A DNA stretch of 39,949 bases from an uncultured Clostridia bacterium (GTDB taxonomy: Bacteria > Bacillota > Clostridia > TANB77 > CAG-508), in assembly GCA_949747775.1 (NCBI GenBank), contig CATKGX010000088.1:1-39949 (forward strand), read 5' to 3'. The notes below the pieces were generated by a model, which saw only the letters and a program-made list of their open reading frames with translations, searched no databases and was not told where the DNA came from. The position numbers and the translations under genes were made by a program. Shown here piece by piece: positions 33,330 through 39,949 of the stretch (positions are counted from its first letter, which is position 1; the number at the start of each line of letters is the position of its first letter).

Positions 33330-33470
33330 ATGATTGTAGATAAAAGTGGAAACATATTTGAAGATAGAAGAAAACAAGATGAAAGAAGAAAAGTGAGTAT
33401 TGATGCTACTGGTGGAAGAAGAGAAAAACAAAGAAGAAAAGATGTAACAAAACCCAAAAAAACAAAATAA
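33330..33470 (+). CDS. Small, highly charged 46-residue protein
   Basis: ATG 33330 follows AAGGAGAG, and the frame runs to TAA 33468-33470. The product starts MIVDKSGNIFEDRRKQDERR and is rich in Arg, Lys and Asp, with two basic blocks (RRKQDERRK, RREKQRRK) and a lysine-rich tail. It would be soluble and could bind nucleic acid. A promoter, a good ribosome binding site and a strong terminator surround it, so I consider it real. Family not recognised. Confidence 0.7.
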   Translation: MIVDKSGNIFEDRRKQDERRKVSIDATGGRREKQRRKDVTKPKKTK

Positions 33471-33471
33471 T

Positions 33472-33504
33472 AAAAAGGTATCACATAATAGTGATACCTT
33501 TTTT
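33472..33504. terminator. Bidirectional terminator
   Basis: AAAAAGGTATCAC pairs with GTGATACCTTTTT around a six-base loop. It lies between the small charged protein gene (plus) and the cysteine-rich mini-genes (minus). Confidence 0.92.
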
Positions 33505-33520
33505 ATAATGCTTTTTATGA

Positions 33521-33640
33521 CTAGCAGCAACCACCTCTGCCACCACCACAACAGCAGAATAAGATTAATATAATAATAATCCAAATGCAGCAATCGTCAC
33601 CAAATCCGAAACCACATCCACAACCTCTGTTCTCTGGCAT
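33521..33640 (-). CDS. Cysteine/glycine-rich membrane microprotein 2 (39 aa)
   Basis: ATG 33640 (minus) follows GGGAGGGG; stop at 33523-33521. The product begins MPENRGCGCGFGFGDDCC, has a short Ile/Leu transmembrane stretch (WIIIILILF, 20-28), then CCCGGGRGGCC. It shares its layout with the gene at 33681-33797: CC, Trp, hydrophobic run, CC(C)GG, Cys-rich end. Small Cys/Gly membrane peptides of this general look occur in spore-forming Firmicutes, but no family is assigned. Confidence 0.7.
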   Translation of the reverse strand: MPENRGCGCGFGFGDDCCIWIIIILILFCCCGGGRGGCC

Positions 33641-33680
33641 AAAATTCCCCTCCCTTCCCAAAAGAAAATGCAATAGTTAA

Positions 33681-33797
33681 TTAGCAACCGCAACCTGTGT
33701 TACAGCCACAATTGTTATTACCACATCCGCCACAGCAGAATAGTAATAAGAATAGGATGATGAACCAAAGAAGTTCACTATTACAACAATTTCCCAT
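33681..33797 (-). CDS. Cysteine/glycine-rich membrane microprotein 1 (38 aa)
   Basis: ATG 33797 (minus) follows AGGAGG; stop at 33683-33681. The product is MGNCCNSELLWF followed by a hydrophobic run (IILFLLLF) and then CCGGCGNNNCGCNTGCGC. With ten cysteines in 38 residues it could bind metal or cross-link. It lies 40 bases upstream of its paralogue, in the same direction, and the two probably form one transcript ending at 33504-33472. No clear promoter can be assigned in 33798-33935. Confidence 0.72.
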   Translation of the reverse strand: MGNCCNSELLWFIILFLLLFCCGGCGNNNCGCNTGCGC

Positions 33798-33935
33798 TTT
33801 TACGTACCTCCTATATAACTTTGTTTTTGCTCTTTCGTATGATATATATTATTCAAATTTAGAAAAAGGGTTACAGTAGGGGAGAAAAAAATCTTCAAAA
33901 TTTGTGCAAAAGCCTATACAAATGAGAATTGTTAA

Positions 33936-33944
33936 TGATATAAT
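33936..33944 (+). promoter_or_regulatory. Extended -10 promoter of the mutL operon
   Basis: TGATATAAT at 33936-33944; the -35 is weak (TATACA, 33915-33920). Confidence 0.45.
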
Positions 33945-33998
33945 TTGAAAGAATTAGGATATTAACAAATGAAATATAGATGGAGGAAAACAAAGAAC

Positions 33999-36131
33999 AT
34001 GGGGAACATTGTATTATTAGATGAACTAACAATTAATCAAATTGCAGCAGGGGAAGTTATAGAAAGACCAGCATCTGTTGTAAAAGAATTAGTTGAAAAT
34101 TCAATAGATGCAGGAGCAACCAATATATCAGTAGAAATTAAAAATGGGGGAATTTCATATATTCGTATTACAGACAATGGAAAAGGAATTATGCCAGATG
34201 ACATAGAAATGGCTTTTGAAAGGCATGCAACAAGTAAAATTAGAAAAGCAGAAGATTTAGAAACAGTGACTTCTATGGGCTTTAGAGGCGAAGCTTTAGC
34301 AAGTATTGCATCTATTAGTCATATGGAAGTAATTTCAAGAGCCATTGGAAGTGATATTGGTTGCAAAGTAGAAGTACAAGGAGGAGCTATGCTAAATAGA
34401 GAAGAAGCTGGCTGTCCACTTGGAACAACGATGACAGTAACAGATTTATTTTATAATACACCAGTAAGATATAAATTCTTAAAAAAGGATTTTACAGAAG
34501 CGGGATATATTGAAGATGTTATTACTAGAATAGCACTTGTTCATCCAGAAATAGCAATTAAACTAATTAATTCAGGAAAAACAGTGATTCAAACATCTGG
34601 AAACGGAGATATGAAAACAGTTATCTATAACATTTATGGAAAAGATATTGCCGAAAATATTATTGAAGTAAATTACAATTATGAAGATATGAAAATTACA
34701 GGTGTTATTGGAAAACCAGTAATTGCACGTTCTAATAGAAGTAACCAATTATTCTTTGTTAACAAAAGATATGTGAAAGATAAAACATTAACAAGTGCCG
34801 CAGAACAGGGGTATAAAGGATTACTTACAATTGGGAAATACGGCTTTTTAGTTCTAAATATAGAAATGAATCCACAAAAAGTAGATGTTAATGTACATCC
34901 TGCAAAATTAGAAGTAAGGTTTGATAATGAAGGAATGGTGTTTAAAGCAGTTTATCATTCCGTTAAGGAAAGCTTATTAAAAGGAGACTTGGTACCAGAT
35001 AGAACAAGAATAGAGATTCATCAAGAACAAGAAAAAACGATGCAATATAAACCAAGTACAGTAAGTGGTTCTAATAGTTTTGATTTGGGACAAGACGTGT
35101 CAAAACAGGAAAATAACAATGAAATAAAAGGCTTATTTACCAAAATACAGCAAGAAGAAAAAGAAGTATCTGTTCCAATCAATCAAAGCGCAGAAGAAAC
35201 GTCAGAAAACAACATAGAAGAAACACAAAAGGAAAGTATAGATAATAAAGAAAACATAAATAGTAATTTTAACTTAGAAGACAAGATAGAAAAAAACAGT
35301 TTTCAAGAATTCGACAAGAAACCAGAACCAAAAGTAGTCAATTTAAAAGCAGTTAATGAAAAAATGGAACAATTAGCCAATTTACAAGTTAGTGCAGATT
35401 ATGAAAATTTTGATGAAATGTATGCAAGAACTTTTGGAACGAGCAAAAAGGAAACAAAACTAGCGGAAGAAGAGGAAGAATATAAACTACAAGCAGGAGA
35501 CTTAAAAACAGTAGAAAATGTTTCTATTTTTGAGAAAACAGAAAAAGAGGAATTGCCAAGTTATACATTTATTGGAATTGCATTTGCAACTTATATTATT
35601 ATAGAAATGAATAAAGAATTATACATTATTGACCAACATGCAGCACATGAAAGAATTATGTATGAAAAAGTGAAAAAGAATTATTATAATGATGAAGAAA
35701 AAGACTCACAATTAATGCTTTTACCAGATATTATTAATTTATCACATAGGGATATGGAGATTGCAAAAGATAATATAGAAGTATTTAGAAAAGCAGGGTT
35801 TGTATTAGATGAATTTGGAGAAAATACAATTAAATTGACAGGAGTTCCTAACATATGTTTAGAACTAGACACAAAAGAGTTATTTTTGGAAACATTAGAC
35901 GAAATTAATACTGTAGCAAGAACTGCAAAGCAAGAAATTGAAGAAAAGTTTATTGCAACAATTGCCTGCAAGGCAGCAGTAAAAGCAAACATGGCACTAA
36001 CCAAAGAAGAAGTAGAGCATTTAATGAAACAATTATTAGTACTTCCAAATCCATTTACATGTCCACATGGAAGGCCAACAGCAATAAAAATGACCAAAAA
36101 TGATATAGAAAAGAAATTTTCAAGAAGATAA
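33999..36131 (+). CDS. mutL: DNA mismatch repair protein MutL (endonuclease type)
   Basis: Start ATG 33999 (710 residues) gives the usual short N-terminus before IVLLDELTINQIAAGEV; an in-frame ATG at 33969 is possible but GGAGG (33982-33986) favours 33999. The GHKL ATPase motifs are clear: ELVENSIDAGA, DNGKGI, FRGEALASIASI. A Glu/Asn/Lys-rich linker (about 340-510) leads to the C-terminal domain with the metal-binding nuclease motif DQHAAHERIMYE (D545) and CPHGRPT (C688, H690). This is the nicking MutL found where MutH is absent. mutS is not in this window. It heads an operon with the next three genes. Confidence 0.96.
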   Translation: MGNIVLLDELTINQIAAGEVIERPASVVKELVENSIDAGATNISVEIKNGGISYIRITDNGKGIMPDDIEMAFERHATSKIRKAEDLETVTSMGFRGEALASIASISHMEVISRAIGSDIGCKVEVQGGAMLNREEAGCPLGTTMTVTDLFYNTPVRYKFLKKDFTEAGYIEDVITRIALVHPEIAIKLINSGKTVIQTSGNGDMKTVIYNIYGKDIAENIIEVNYNYEDMKITGVIGKPVIARSNRSNQLFFVNKRYVKDKTLTSAAEQGYKGLLTIGKYGFLVLNIEMNPQKVDVNVHPAKLEVRFDNEGMVFKAVYHSVKESLLKGDLVPDRTRIEIHQEQEKTMQYKPSTVSGSNSFDLGQDVSKQENNNEIKGLFTKIQQEEKEVSVPINQSAEETSENNIEETQKESIDNKENINSNFNLEDKIEKNSFQEFDKKPEPKVVNLKAVNEKMEQLANLQVSADYENFDEMYARTFGTSKKETKLAEEEEEYKLQAGDLKTVENVSIFEKTEKEELPSYTFIGIAFATYIIIEMNKELYIIDQHAAHERIMYEKVKKNYYNDEEKDSQLMLLPDIINLSHRDMEIAKDNIEVFRKAGFVLDEFGENTIKLTGVPNICLELDTKELFLETLDEINTVARTAKQEIEEKFIATIACKAAVKANMALTKEEVEHLMKQLLVLPNPFTCPHGRPTAIKMTKNDIEKKFSRR

Positions 36132-36145
36132 AAAGGAGAAAATAG

Positions 36146-36775
36146 ATGGGCTTAATTTTATTTTTTATACTAATCTTAAATATAGTAGCAATTGTATTAA
36201 CATATCATTGTTTATCAGATTTAGAACAAAAAGAAAAAATGATATTTATTGCTGTTGGAGTTGCCTTAATGTATATGCTAACATCGGTGGTATATAGTTT
36301 AAGTACAAAAGAAATTGCAATAAAAGAAGTATCAGAAACAGGAAAGAATTTAATTACTTTTTTATTTGTACCAATTAATGCACTAGTAATCCTACCAATT
36401 TTTGCAAAATCATATGGAAAATACAAAATAGGAACATTAACCGGAGCTCATTTAAGAAATAGAGGTATTTTGTTAGGTGTTATATTACTTGTTATTTTAA
36501 TAGTAGAATTTTCATGTTTTAAAGATGTTCAAAAAGGAGTAGAAAAACGACTACAAGAAAAATATGAAAAAAGAGTAGAAGTAATACAAAAAGATGATAC
36601 CAATCATGAAAATAGCAATAATACACAAGCAGAAGCTCCAATGATAACAGACAATACAGTAGAAAATGATATAACGAATCAAGATGGTGACACATTAAAA
36701 GAAGAAACAAATGAAATAAATGTAAATAATAGCATAGAAAATCAAATGAAAGATAATACAATAAATGAAATGTAA
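36146..36775 (+). CDS. Small membrane protein of unknown function
   Basis: The protein is 209 residues, with hydrophobic helices at about 2-21, 32-52, 67-86 and 107-127. A charged region (KGVEKRLQEKYEKR) and a hydrophilic Asn/Glu/Thr-rich tail (about 150-209) follow. AAGGAG precedes the ATG, 14 bases after mutL. The low-complexity tail is probably disordered. I recognise no family. Its position between mutL and miaA suggests cotranscription, not necessarily a shared function. Confidence 0.8.
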   Translation: MGLILFFILILNIVAIVLTYHCLSDLEQKEKMIFIAVGVALMYMLTSVVYSLSTKEIAIKEVSETGKNLITFLFVPINALVILPIFAKSYGKYKIGTLTGAHLRNRGILLGVILLVILIVEFSCFKDVQKGVEKRLQEKYEKRVEVIQKDDTNHENSNNTQAEAPMITDNTVENDITNQDGDTLKEETNEINVNNSIENQMKDNTINEM

Positions 36776-36790
36776 ACAAGGGGAACAAAT

Positions 36791-37732
36791 ATGAAAAAAG
36801 AAAAAGTAATTGTTATTTGTGGACCAACAGCATCAGGGAAAACAAAACTATCAATAGAAGTTGCTAAAAAATTAAATGGGGAAATTGTATCTGCCGATTC
36901 CATGCAAATCTATCAAGATATGACAATTGGAACAGCAAAACCTACAAGTGAAGAAATGCAAGGGATTAAGCATTACCTGATTGATTGTGTTTCTCCAGAT
37001 ACAAGATATAATGTAGCAGAATATAAGAAAGAGGCAATCGCAGCAATAGAAGAAATTATCAAAAAAGGCAAAACGCCTATTGTAGTAGGTGGAACAGGGT
37101 TGTATGTTAATTCACTAATCTATGGTATAGATTACCCAGAAATAGAAACAGATATAAAATACAGACAAATGCTAGAGGAAATTGCGGAAAAGGAAGGGCT
37201 AGAAAAATTATATGAAAAAGCAGAAGAAATTGATCCAGAAGCAGTAAAAAGCATTAGCGTAAATGATAAAAAAAGAATTTGCAGAATTTTAGAAATTTAT
37301 CATACAACGGGAAAAACGAAAACAGAGCAAGAAGCAATTTCAAGAGAAAATGGGCCAAAGTACGATTATTTAGTATTTGGAATTAAAATGGATAGAGAAA
37401 AATTATATCATCGAATTAATAAGCGTGTGGATATAATGCTAGAAGATGGACTAATAGAAGAAGTAAAACAAGTTTTAGCAAAGTATAAAGAGTTTCCAAC
37501 AGCAATGCAAGGATTAGGCTATAAAGAAGTAGTAGAATATTTAAATGGAATAACAACAAAAGAAGAAATGATAGAAAAAATAAAAATGGAAACAAGGCGA
37601 TATGCCAAAAGACAATTAACATGGTTTAGACGATATGAAAACATGATTTGGATAGATGGATTAGATGATATACAAAACAATATTAACATTATTGTGGAGG
37701 AATATTGTGGAGAAGAGAATACAAAAAAATGA
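36791..37732 (+). CDS. miaA: tRNA dimethylallyltransferase
   Basis: MiaA adds a dimethylallyl group to A37 of tRNAs reading UNN codons. The protein is 313 residues. The P-loop GPTASGKTK lies at 9-17, followed by SADSMQIYQDMTIGTAKPT, VVGGTGLYVNSLIYG and the C-terminal RRYAKRQLTWFRR. It pairs naturally with mutL in Firmicutes (mutL-miaA). The 3' end overlaps the start of the next gene by 26 bases. In the pathway MiaB would methylthiolate its product; a divergent MiaB-like protein is encoded at 15612, but it need not be the functional MiaB. Confidence 0.97.
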   Translation: MKKEKVIVICGPTASGKTKLSIEVAKKLNGEIVSADSMQIYQDMTIGTAKPTSEEMQGIKHYLIDCVSPDTRYNVAEYKKEAIAAIEEIIKKGKTPIVVGGTGLYVNSLIYGIDYPEIETDIKYRQMLEEIAEKEGLEKLYEKAEEIDPEAVKSISVNDKKRICRILEIYHTTGKTKTEQEAISRENGPKYDYLVFGIKMDREKLYHRINKRVDIMLEDGLIEEVKQVLAKYKEFPTAMQGLGYKEVVEYLNGITTKEEMIEKIKMETRRYAKRQLTWFRRYENMIWIDGLDDIQNNINIIVEEYCGEENTKK

Positions 37733-39005
37733 ATCAAGCATAAATAGAAAGAATAAGAAAAAAAATAAATTGAAAAAAGTAGTAACTAAAAATAGAAAAG
37801 GTATTGTTTTTATTGTTTTATTAGCGGTTATTATTTACTTAGCTACTGTTGTTACACAATTGATAAAAAATCCAACAAATACATTTTTAGTGGAACAAGG
37901 AAAAATTTATCAAGAAGAAATTGCTACAGGTTACATTATTAGAGAAGAAACTGTGGTAAAAGGGAAAAATTATAAAAATGGTATGGCTCAAGTGAAAGCA
38001 GAAGGCGAAAGAGTAGCTAAAGGCGAGGATATTTTTCGTTATTATTCTAAAGGCGAAGATAGCTTGATGAAAAAAATAGAAGAACTAGATAAAAAAATAG
38101 ATGAAGCAATGGAAAAAGAAAAAAATATATTTTCAAGTGGCGATACAAAAGTTTTAGACAATCAAATAGCAGAGAAGATTGAAAAATGTTACCATGAAAG
38201 TGACTTACAGAAAATAAAAGAATATAAAAAAGATATTAATGCATATATTACAAAAAAAGCAAAAATAGCTGGAGAGCAAAGTCCAAATGGGTCATATTTA
38301 AAAAAGTTAATTGATGAAAGAAAGAAATATGAAAATTCCCTAAATACAGGAGCAGAATATGTAAAGTCACCTAGTAGTGGAGTTGTTTCATACAGGGTAG
38401 ATGGATATGAAGAAGCTTTAACAACAAAGGAATTTGGAAAAATATCAAAAAACTTTTTAGAAAAAATTGATTTGAAGACAGGGCAAATTATAGTAGCGAA
38501 TGATGAAAGTGGAAAAATTATTAATAACTATGAATGCTATATTGCTACCATATTGCATTCGAACCAAGCGATGCAAGCAAAAGTGGGAGATGAAGTAGAA
38601 TTAAGACTACCAAGTGGAAATGAAGTAGAAGCGGAAATAGAATATATTAATAGACAAGATGATAGCGATTATGTAATTATATTTAAACTAGATAAATGCG
38701 TAGAAGAATTAATTAGTTATCGCAAAATTTCTTTTGATATTATTTGGTGGAGCCATAGTGGTAAAAAGATACCAAATTCAGCAATCAAATATGAAGAAAA
38801 GGGAAAAAACAAAGTCGCATATGTTATTAGAACAAGAGCAGGTTATCAAGACAAAATATGGATAAAAGAATTAAAAACAAATGGTAAATATACAATTGTA
38901 GCAGACTATAATAGTGAAGAATTAGAAAACTTAGGATATACATCAGAGGAAATAAAAGCAAGAGGGACAATTTCAATGTATGATGAAATATTAATAAATC
39001 CATAA
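37707..39005 (+). CDS. HlyD-like membrane protein upstream of sepF
   Basis: The start GTG 37707 (432 residues) lies inside the end of miaA, with GGAGG six bases before it; the longer frame from 37665 lacks a site. A Lys/Asn-rich N-terminus is followed by one transmembrane helix (about 32-52, IVFIVLLAVIIYLATVV). The extracytoplasmic part begins GYIIREETVV, has a coiled-coil hairpin (about 115-200), and then barrel-sandwich-like strands (VKSPSSGVVSYRVDG; VGDEVELRLPSG). This is the HlyD/membrane-fusion layout found next to sepF in Clostridia. No transporter is linked, so a role in envelope or division is more likely than export; that is inference. Confidence 0.85.
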   Translation: MEKRIQKNESSINRKNKKKNKLKKVVTKNRKGIVFIVLLAVIIYLATVVTQLIKNPTNTFLVEQGKIYQEEIATGYIIREETVVKGKNYKNGMAQVKAEGERVAKGEDIFRYYSKGEDSLMKKIEELDKKIDEAMEKEKNIFSSGDTKVLDNQIAEKIEKCYHESDLQKIKEYKKDINAYITKKAKIAGEQSPNGSYLKKLIDERKKYENSLNTGAEYVKSPSSGVVSYRVDGYEEALTTKEFGKISKNFLEKIDLKTGQIIVANDESGKIINNYECYIATILHSNQAMQAKVGDEVELRLPSGNEVEAEIEYINRQDDSDYVIIFKLDKCVEELISYRKISFDIIWWSHSGKKIPNSAIKYEEKGKNKVAYVIRTRAGYQDKIWIKELKTNGKYTIVADYNSEELENLGYTSEEIKARGTISMYDEILINP

Positions 39006-39090
39006 AATATTACAACAATATTACAAAAATGTTACACTTTAATGACAAATGGTAATAAAGTAAAAAAACTCTTGACAATATTACAAAAAT
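39006..39090 (+). repeat. Short direct repeats in the sepF promoter region
   Basis: CAATATTACAAAAAT occurs exactly at 39016-39030 and 39076-39090, 60 bases apart. A third AATATTACAA lies at 39006-39015, and GTTACA follows at 39031-39036. The last copy lies within the spacer of the promoter at 39072. The arrangement suggests operator boxes. Confidence 0.6.
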
Positions 39091-39100
39091 AGTAGATACT
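39072..39100 (+). promoter_or_regulatory. Predicted sepF promoter
   Basis: TTGACA (39072-39077), 17 bases, GATACT (39095-39100). Confidence 0.6.
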
Positions 39101-39152
39101 ATAAAGGTGAAACGAAGGACAAACTTAAGAAAGTTTATAGGAGGTTATTAGA

Positions 39153-39632
39153 ATGGCAGGAGCTATCATGGAAAAAGTATGGAATTTGCTAGGAGTAGAG
39201 CCAGATACAGATGAGGAAATTGATGAATTAGATGATATAGAAGTAGAAAACACAATGGATATAGAGGAAGATGAAGACAGAAAAATTTGGGGAAGAAGAA
39301 ACAGTAAGGTTGTTAATATGCCACAAAGCAATCAAGTAAAAATGGTAATTTGTCAACCAACTACTTTTGAACAATCAGAAAGTATCTGTACTTTATTAAA
39401 AGAAAAGAAATCAATTATTGTAAATTTGGAATATGTTAATAAAGATATTGCAAGAAGAATTGTTGACGTGGTTAGCGGAGCAGTTCATGCTTTGGATGGA
39501 AATTTACAAAAAGTGTCTAATTCAATATTTTTAGTAGCGCCATTTAATTATGATATTACAAATGAAATGGCAAGAGAAGAAATTAAAAATAAACTATCTG
39601 TTTCTTGGATTAGAAATAATGCTAATAACTAA
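39153..39632 (+). CDS. sepF: Cell division protein SepF
   Basis: The protein is 159 residues. The N-terminal amphipathic membrane-targeting helix (IMEKVWNLLGV) is followed by an acidic linker (about 20-50), then the SepF core with VVICQP-like VKMVICQPTTFEQSESIC, LLKEKKSIIVNLEYV, IARRIVDVVSGAVHALDG and IFLVAPFNYDI. SepF polymerises and anchors FtsZ at the division site. AGGAGG precedes the ATG. divIVA follows, the normal ylm/sepF-divIVA neighbourhood, though ylmG/ylmH are not between them. Confidence 0.96.
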   Translation: MAGAIMEKVWNLLGVEPDTDEEIDELDDIEVENTMDIEEDEDRKIWGRRNSKVVNMPQSNQVKMVICQPTTFEQSESICTLLKEKKSIIVNLEYVNKDIARRIVDVVSGAVHALDGNLQKVSNSIFLVAPFNYDITNEMAREEIKNKLSVSWIRNNANN

Positions 39633-39683
39633 AAAATAAACTATTGAGATAGAATTCATATACAGTATTAGGAGGAAACAAAA

Positions 39684-39949
39684 ATGTACACACCATTGGA
39701 TATAGAAAATAAGAAATTTGCAAAACAAATGATGAATGGATATAGTGTTGAAGAAGTAGATGAATTTTTAGACGAATTAACATTAGACTATGAAAAATTA
39801 TATAAACAATCTAGTGAAAACGATGCTAAAATTGCAGAGTTAGAAGAAAGTATTGCAAAATATAAGAATCTAGAATCTACACTTAATAGTACATTAATTA
39901 TGGCTCAAAGTACAGCAGACGAAATCAGAAAAACAGCTCAACAACAAGC
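39684..39949 (+). CDS. divIVA: DivIVA domain protein (3' truncated by window)
   Basis: ATG 39684 follows AGGAGG and the frame is open to the window end (88 residues). The start MYTPLDIENKKFAKQMMNGY, with SVEEVDEFLDEL, is the DivIVA/GpsB N-terminal membrane-binding domain. A coiled coil begins at about residue 35 (LYKQSSENDAKIAELEE). DivIVA marks curved membrane and directs division or septal proteins. It is cotranscribed with sepF, 51 bases downstream of it. Confidence 0.92.
   Translation, partial: MYTPLDIENKKFAKQMMNGYSVEEVDEFLDELTLDYEKLYKQSSENDAKIAELEESIAKYKNLESTLNSTLIMAQSTADEIRKTAQQQ

Noticed and set aside
33798..33870. Sporulation sigma-E/K promoter for the cysteine-rich mini-genes
   Set aside because: A CATACGAA-like -10 can be seen on the minus strand, but the -35 and spacing are unconvincing.

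Overview
The window is a strongly AT-rich bacterial chromosome segment with Firmicutes/Clostridia-type gene content and signals: Shine-Dalgarno sites of the AGGAGG type, many extended -10 promoters (TGN-TATAAT), a Phe T-box, an L21 leader, SepF plus DivIVA, and a sortase with a sorting-signal protein. Several traits are unusual for a textbook Firmicute: L27 has no cleavable N-terminal extension and no prp/ysxB gene lies between rplU and rpmA; alanyl-tRNA synthetase is short and lacks the C-Ala region; Fe-S assembly is represented by a two-gene SufC/SufB-like (SMS-type) unit. I infer an uncultured, host-associated Clostridia-like lineage; species cannot be named from the sequence.

Layout. 1-166: end of a membrane protein gene. 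415-4220: an ABC ATPase and a very large FtsX-type permease with a coiled coil. 4267-4908: a histidine phosphatase (minus). 5051-5919: the rplU-rpmA transcription unit with its leader. 5933-10161: a disturbed lysine/DAP region with dapA and dapB on the minus strand. A self-contained HD-hydrolase unit sits between them. A second unit (gene 6106-7485) sits beyond dapB, bounded by a 35-bp direct repeat of the dapB 3' end. dapB carries a frameshift inside its conserved substrate-binding motif. 10371-13268: unrecognised genes with their own promoters and terminators. 13464-16988: a Ycf46-like AAA+ ATPase, a Ycf35 (DUF1257)-DUF2997 fusion and a MiaB-like radical SAM protein without an evident TRAM domain. 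17117-18778: the Sms/Suf pair. 18868-19587: a KH-domain protein. 19691-22141: asd and a membrane protein (minus).

The second half is mostly housekeeping: T-box-pheS-pheT, short alaS, HIT protein, sortase, tRNA-His, tRNA-Gln, a 1241-residue papain-like surface protease with five Ig-like repeats, three mini-genes (two of them cysteine-rich membrane microproteins), then mutL-hypothetical-miaA-HlyD-like adaptor, and sepF-divIVA (divIVA is cut by the window end).

How the parts work together. dapA, dapB and asd belong to diaminopimelate/lysine synthesis. SmsCB could supply Fe-S clusters to the radical SAM protein next door. The sortase probably anchors the papain-like protein, which ends in an IPQAG-type sorting signal. 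The best candidate for an undescribed system is the AAA+/Ycf35-DUF2997/radical SAM operon, possibly together with the unknown three-gene operon just upstream; the two promoters share an identical 11-base start.
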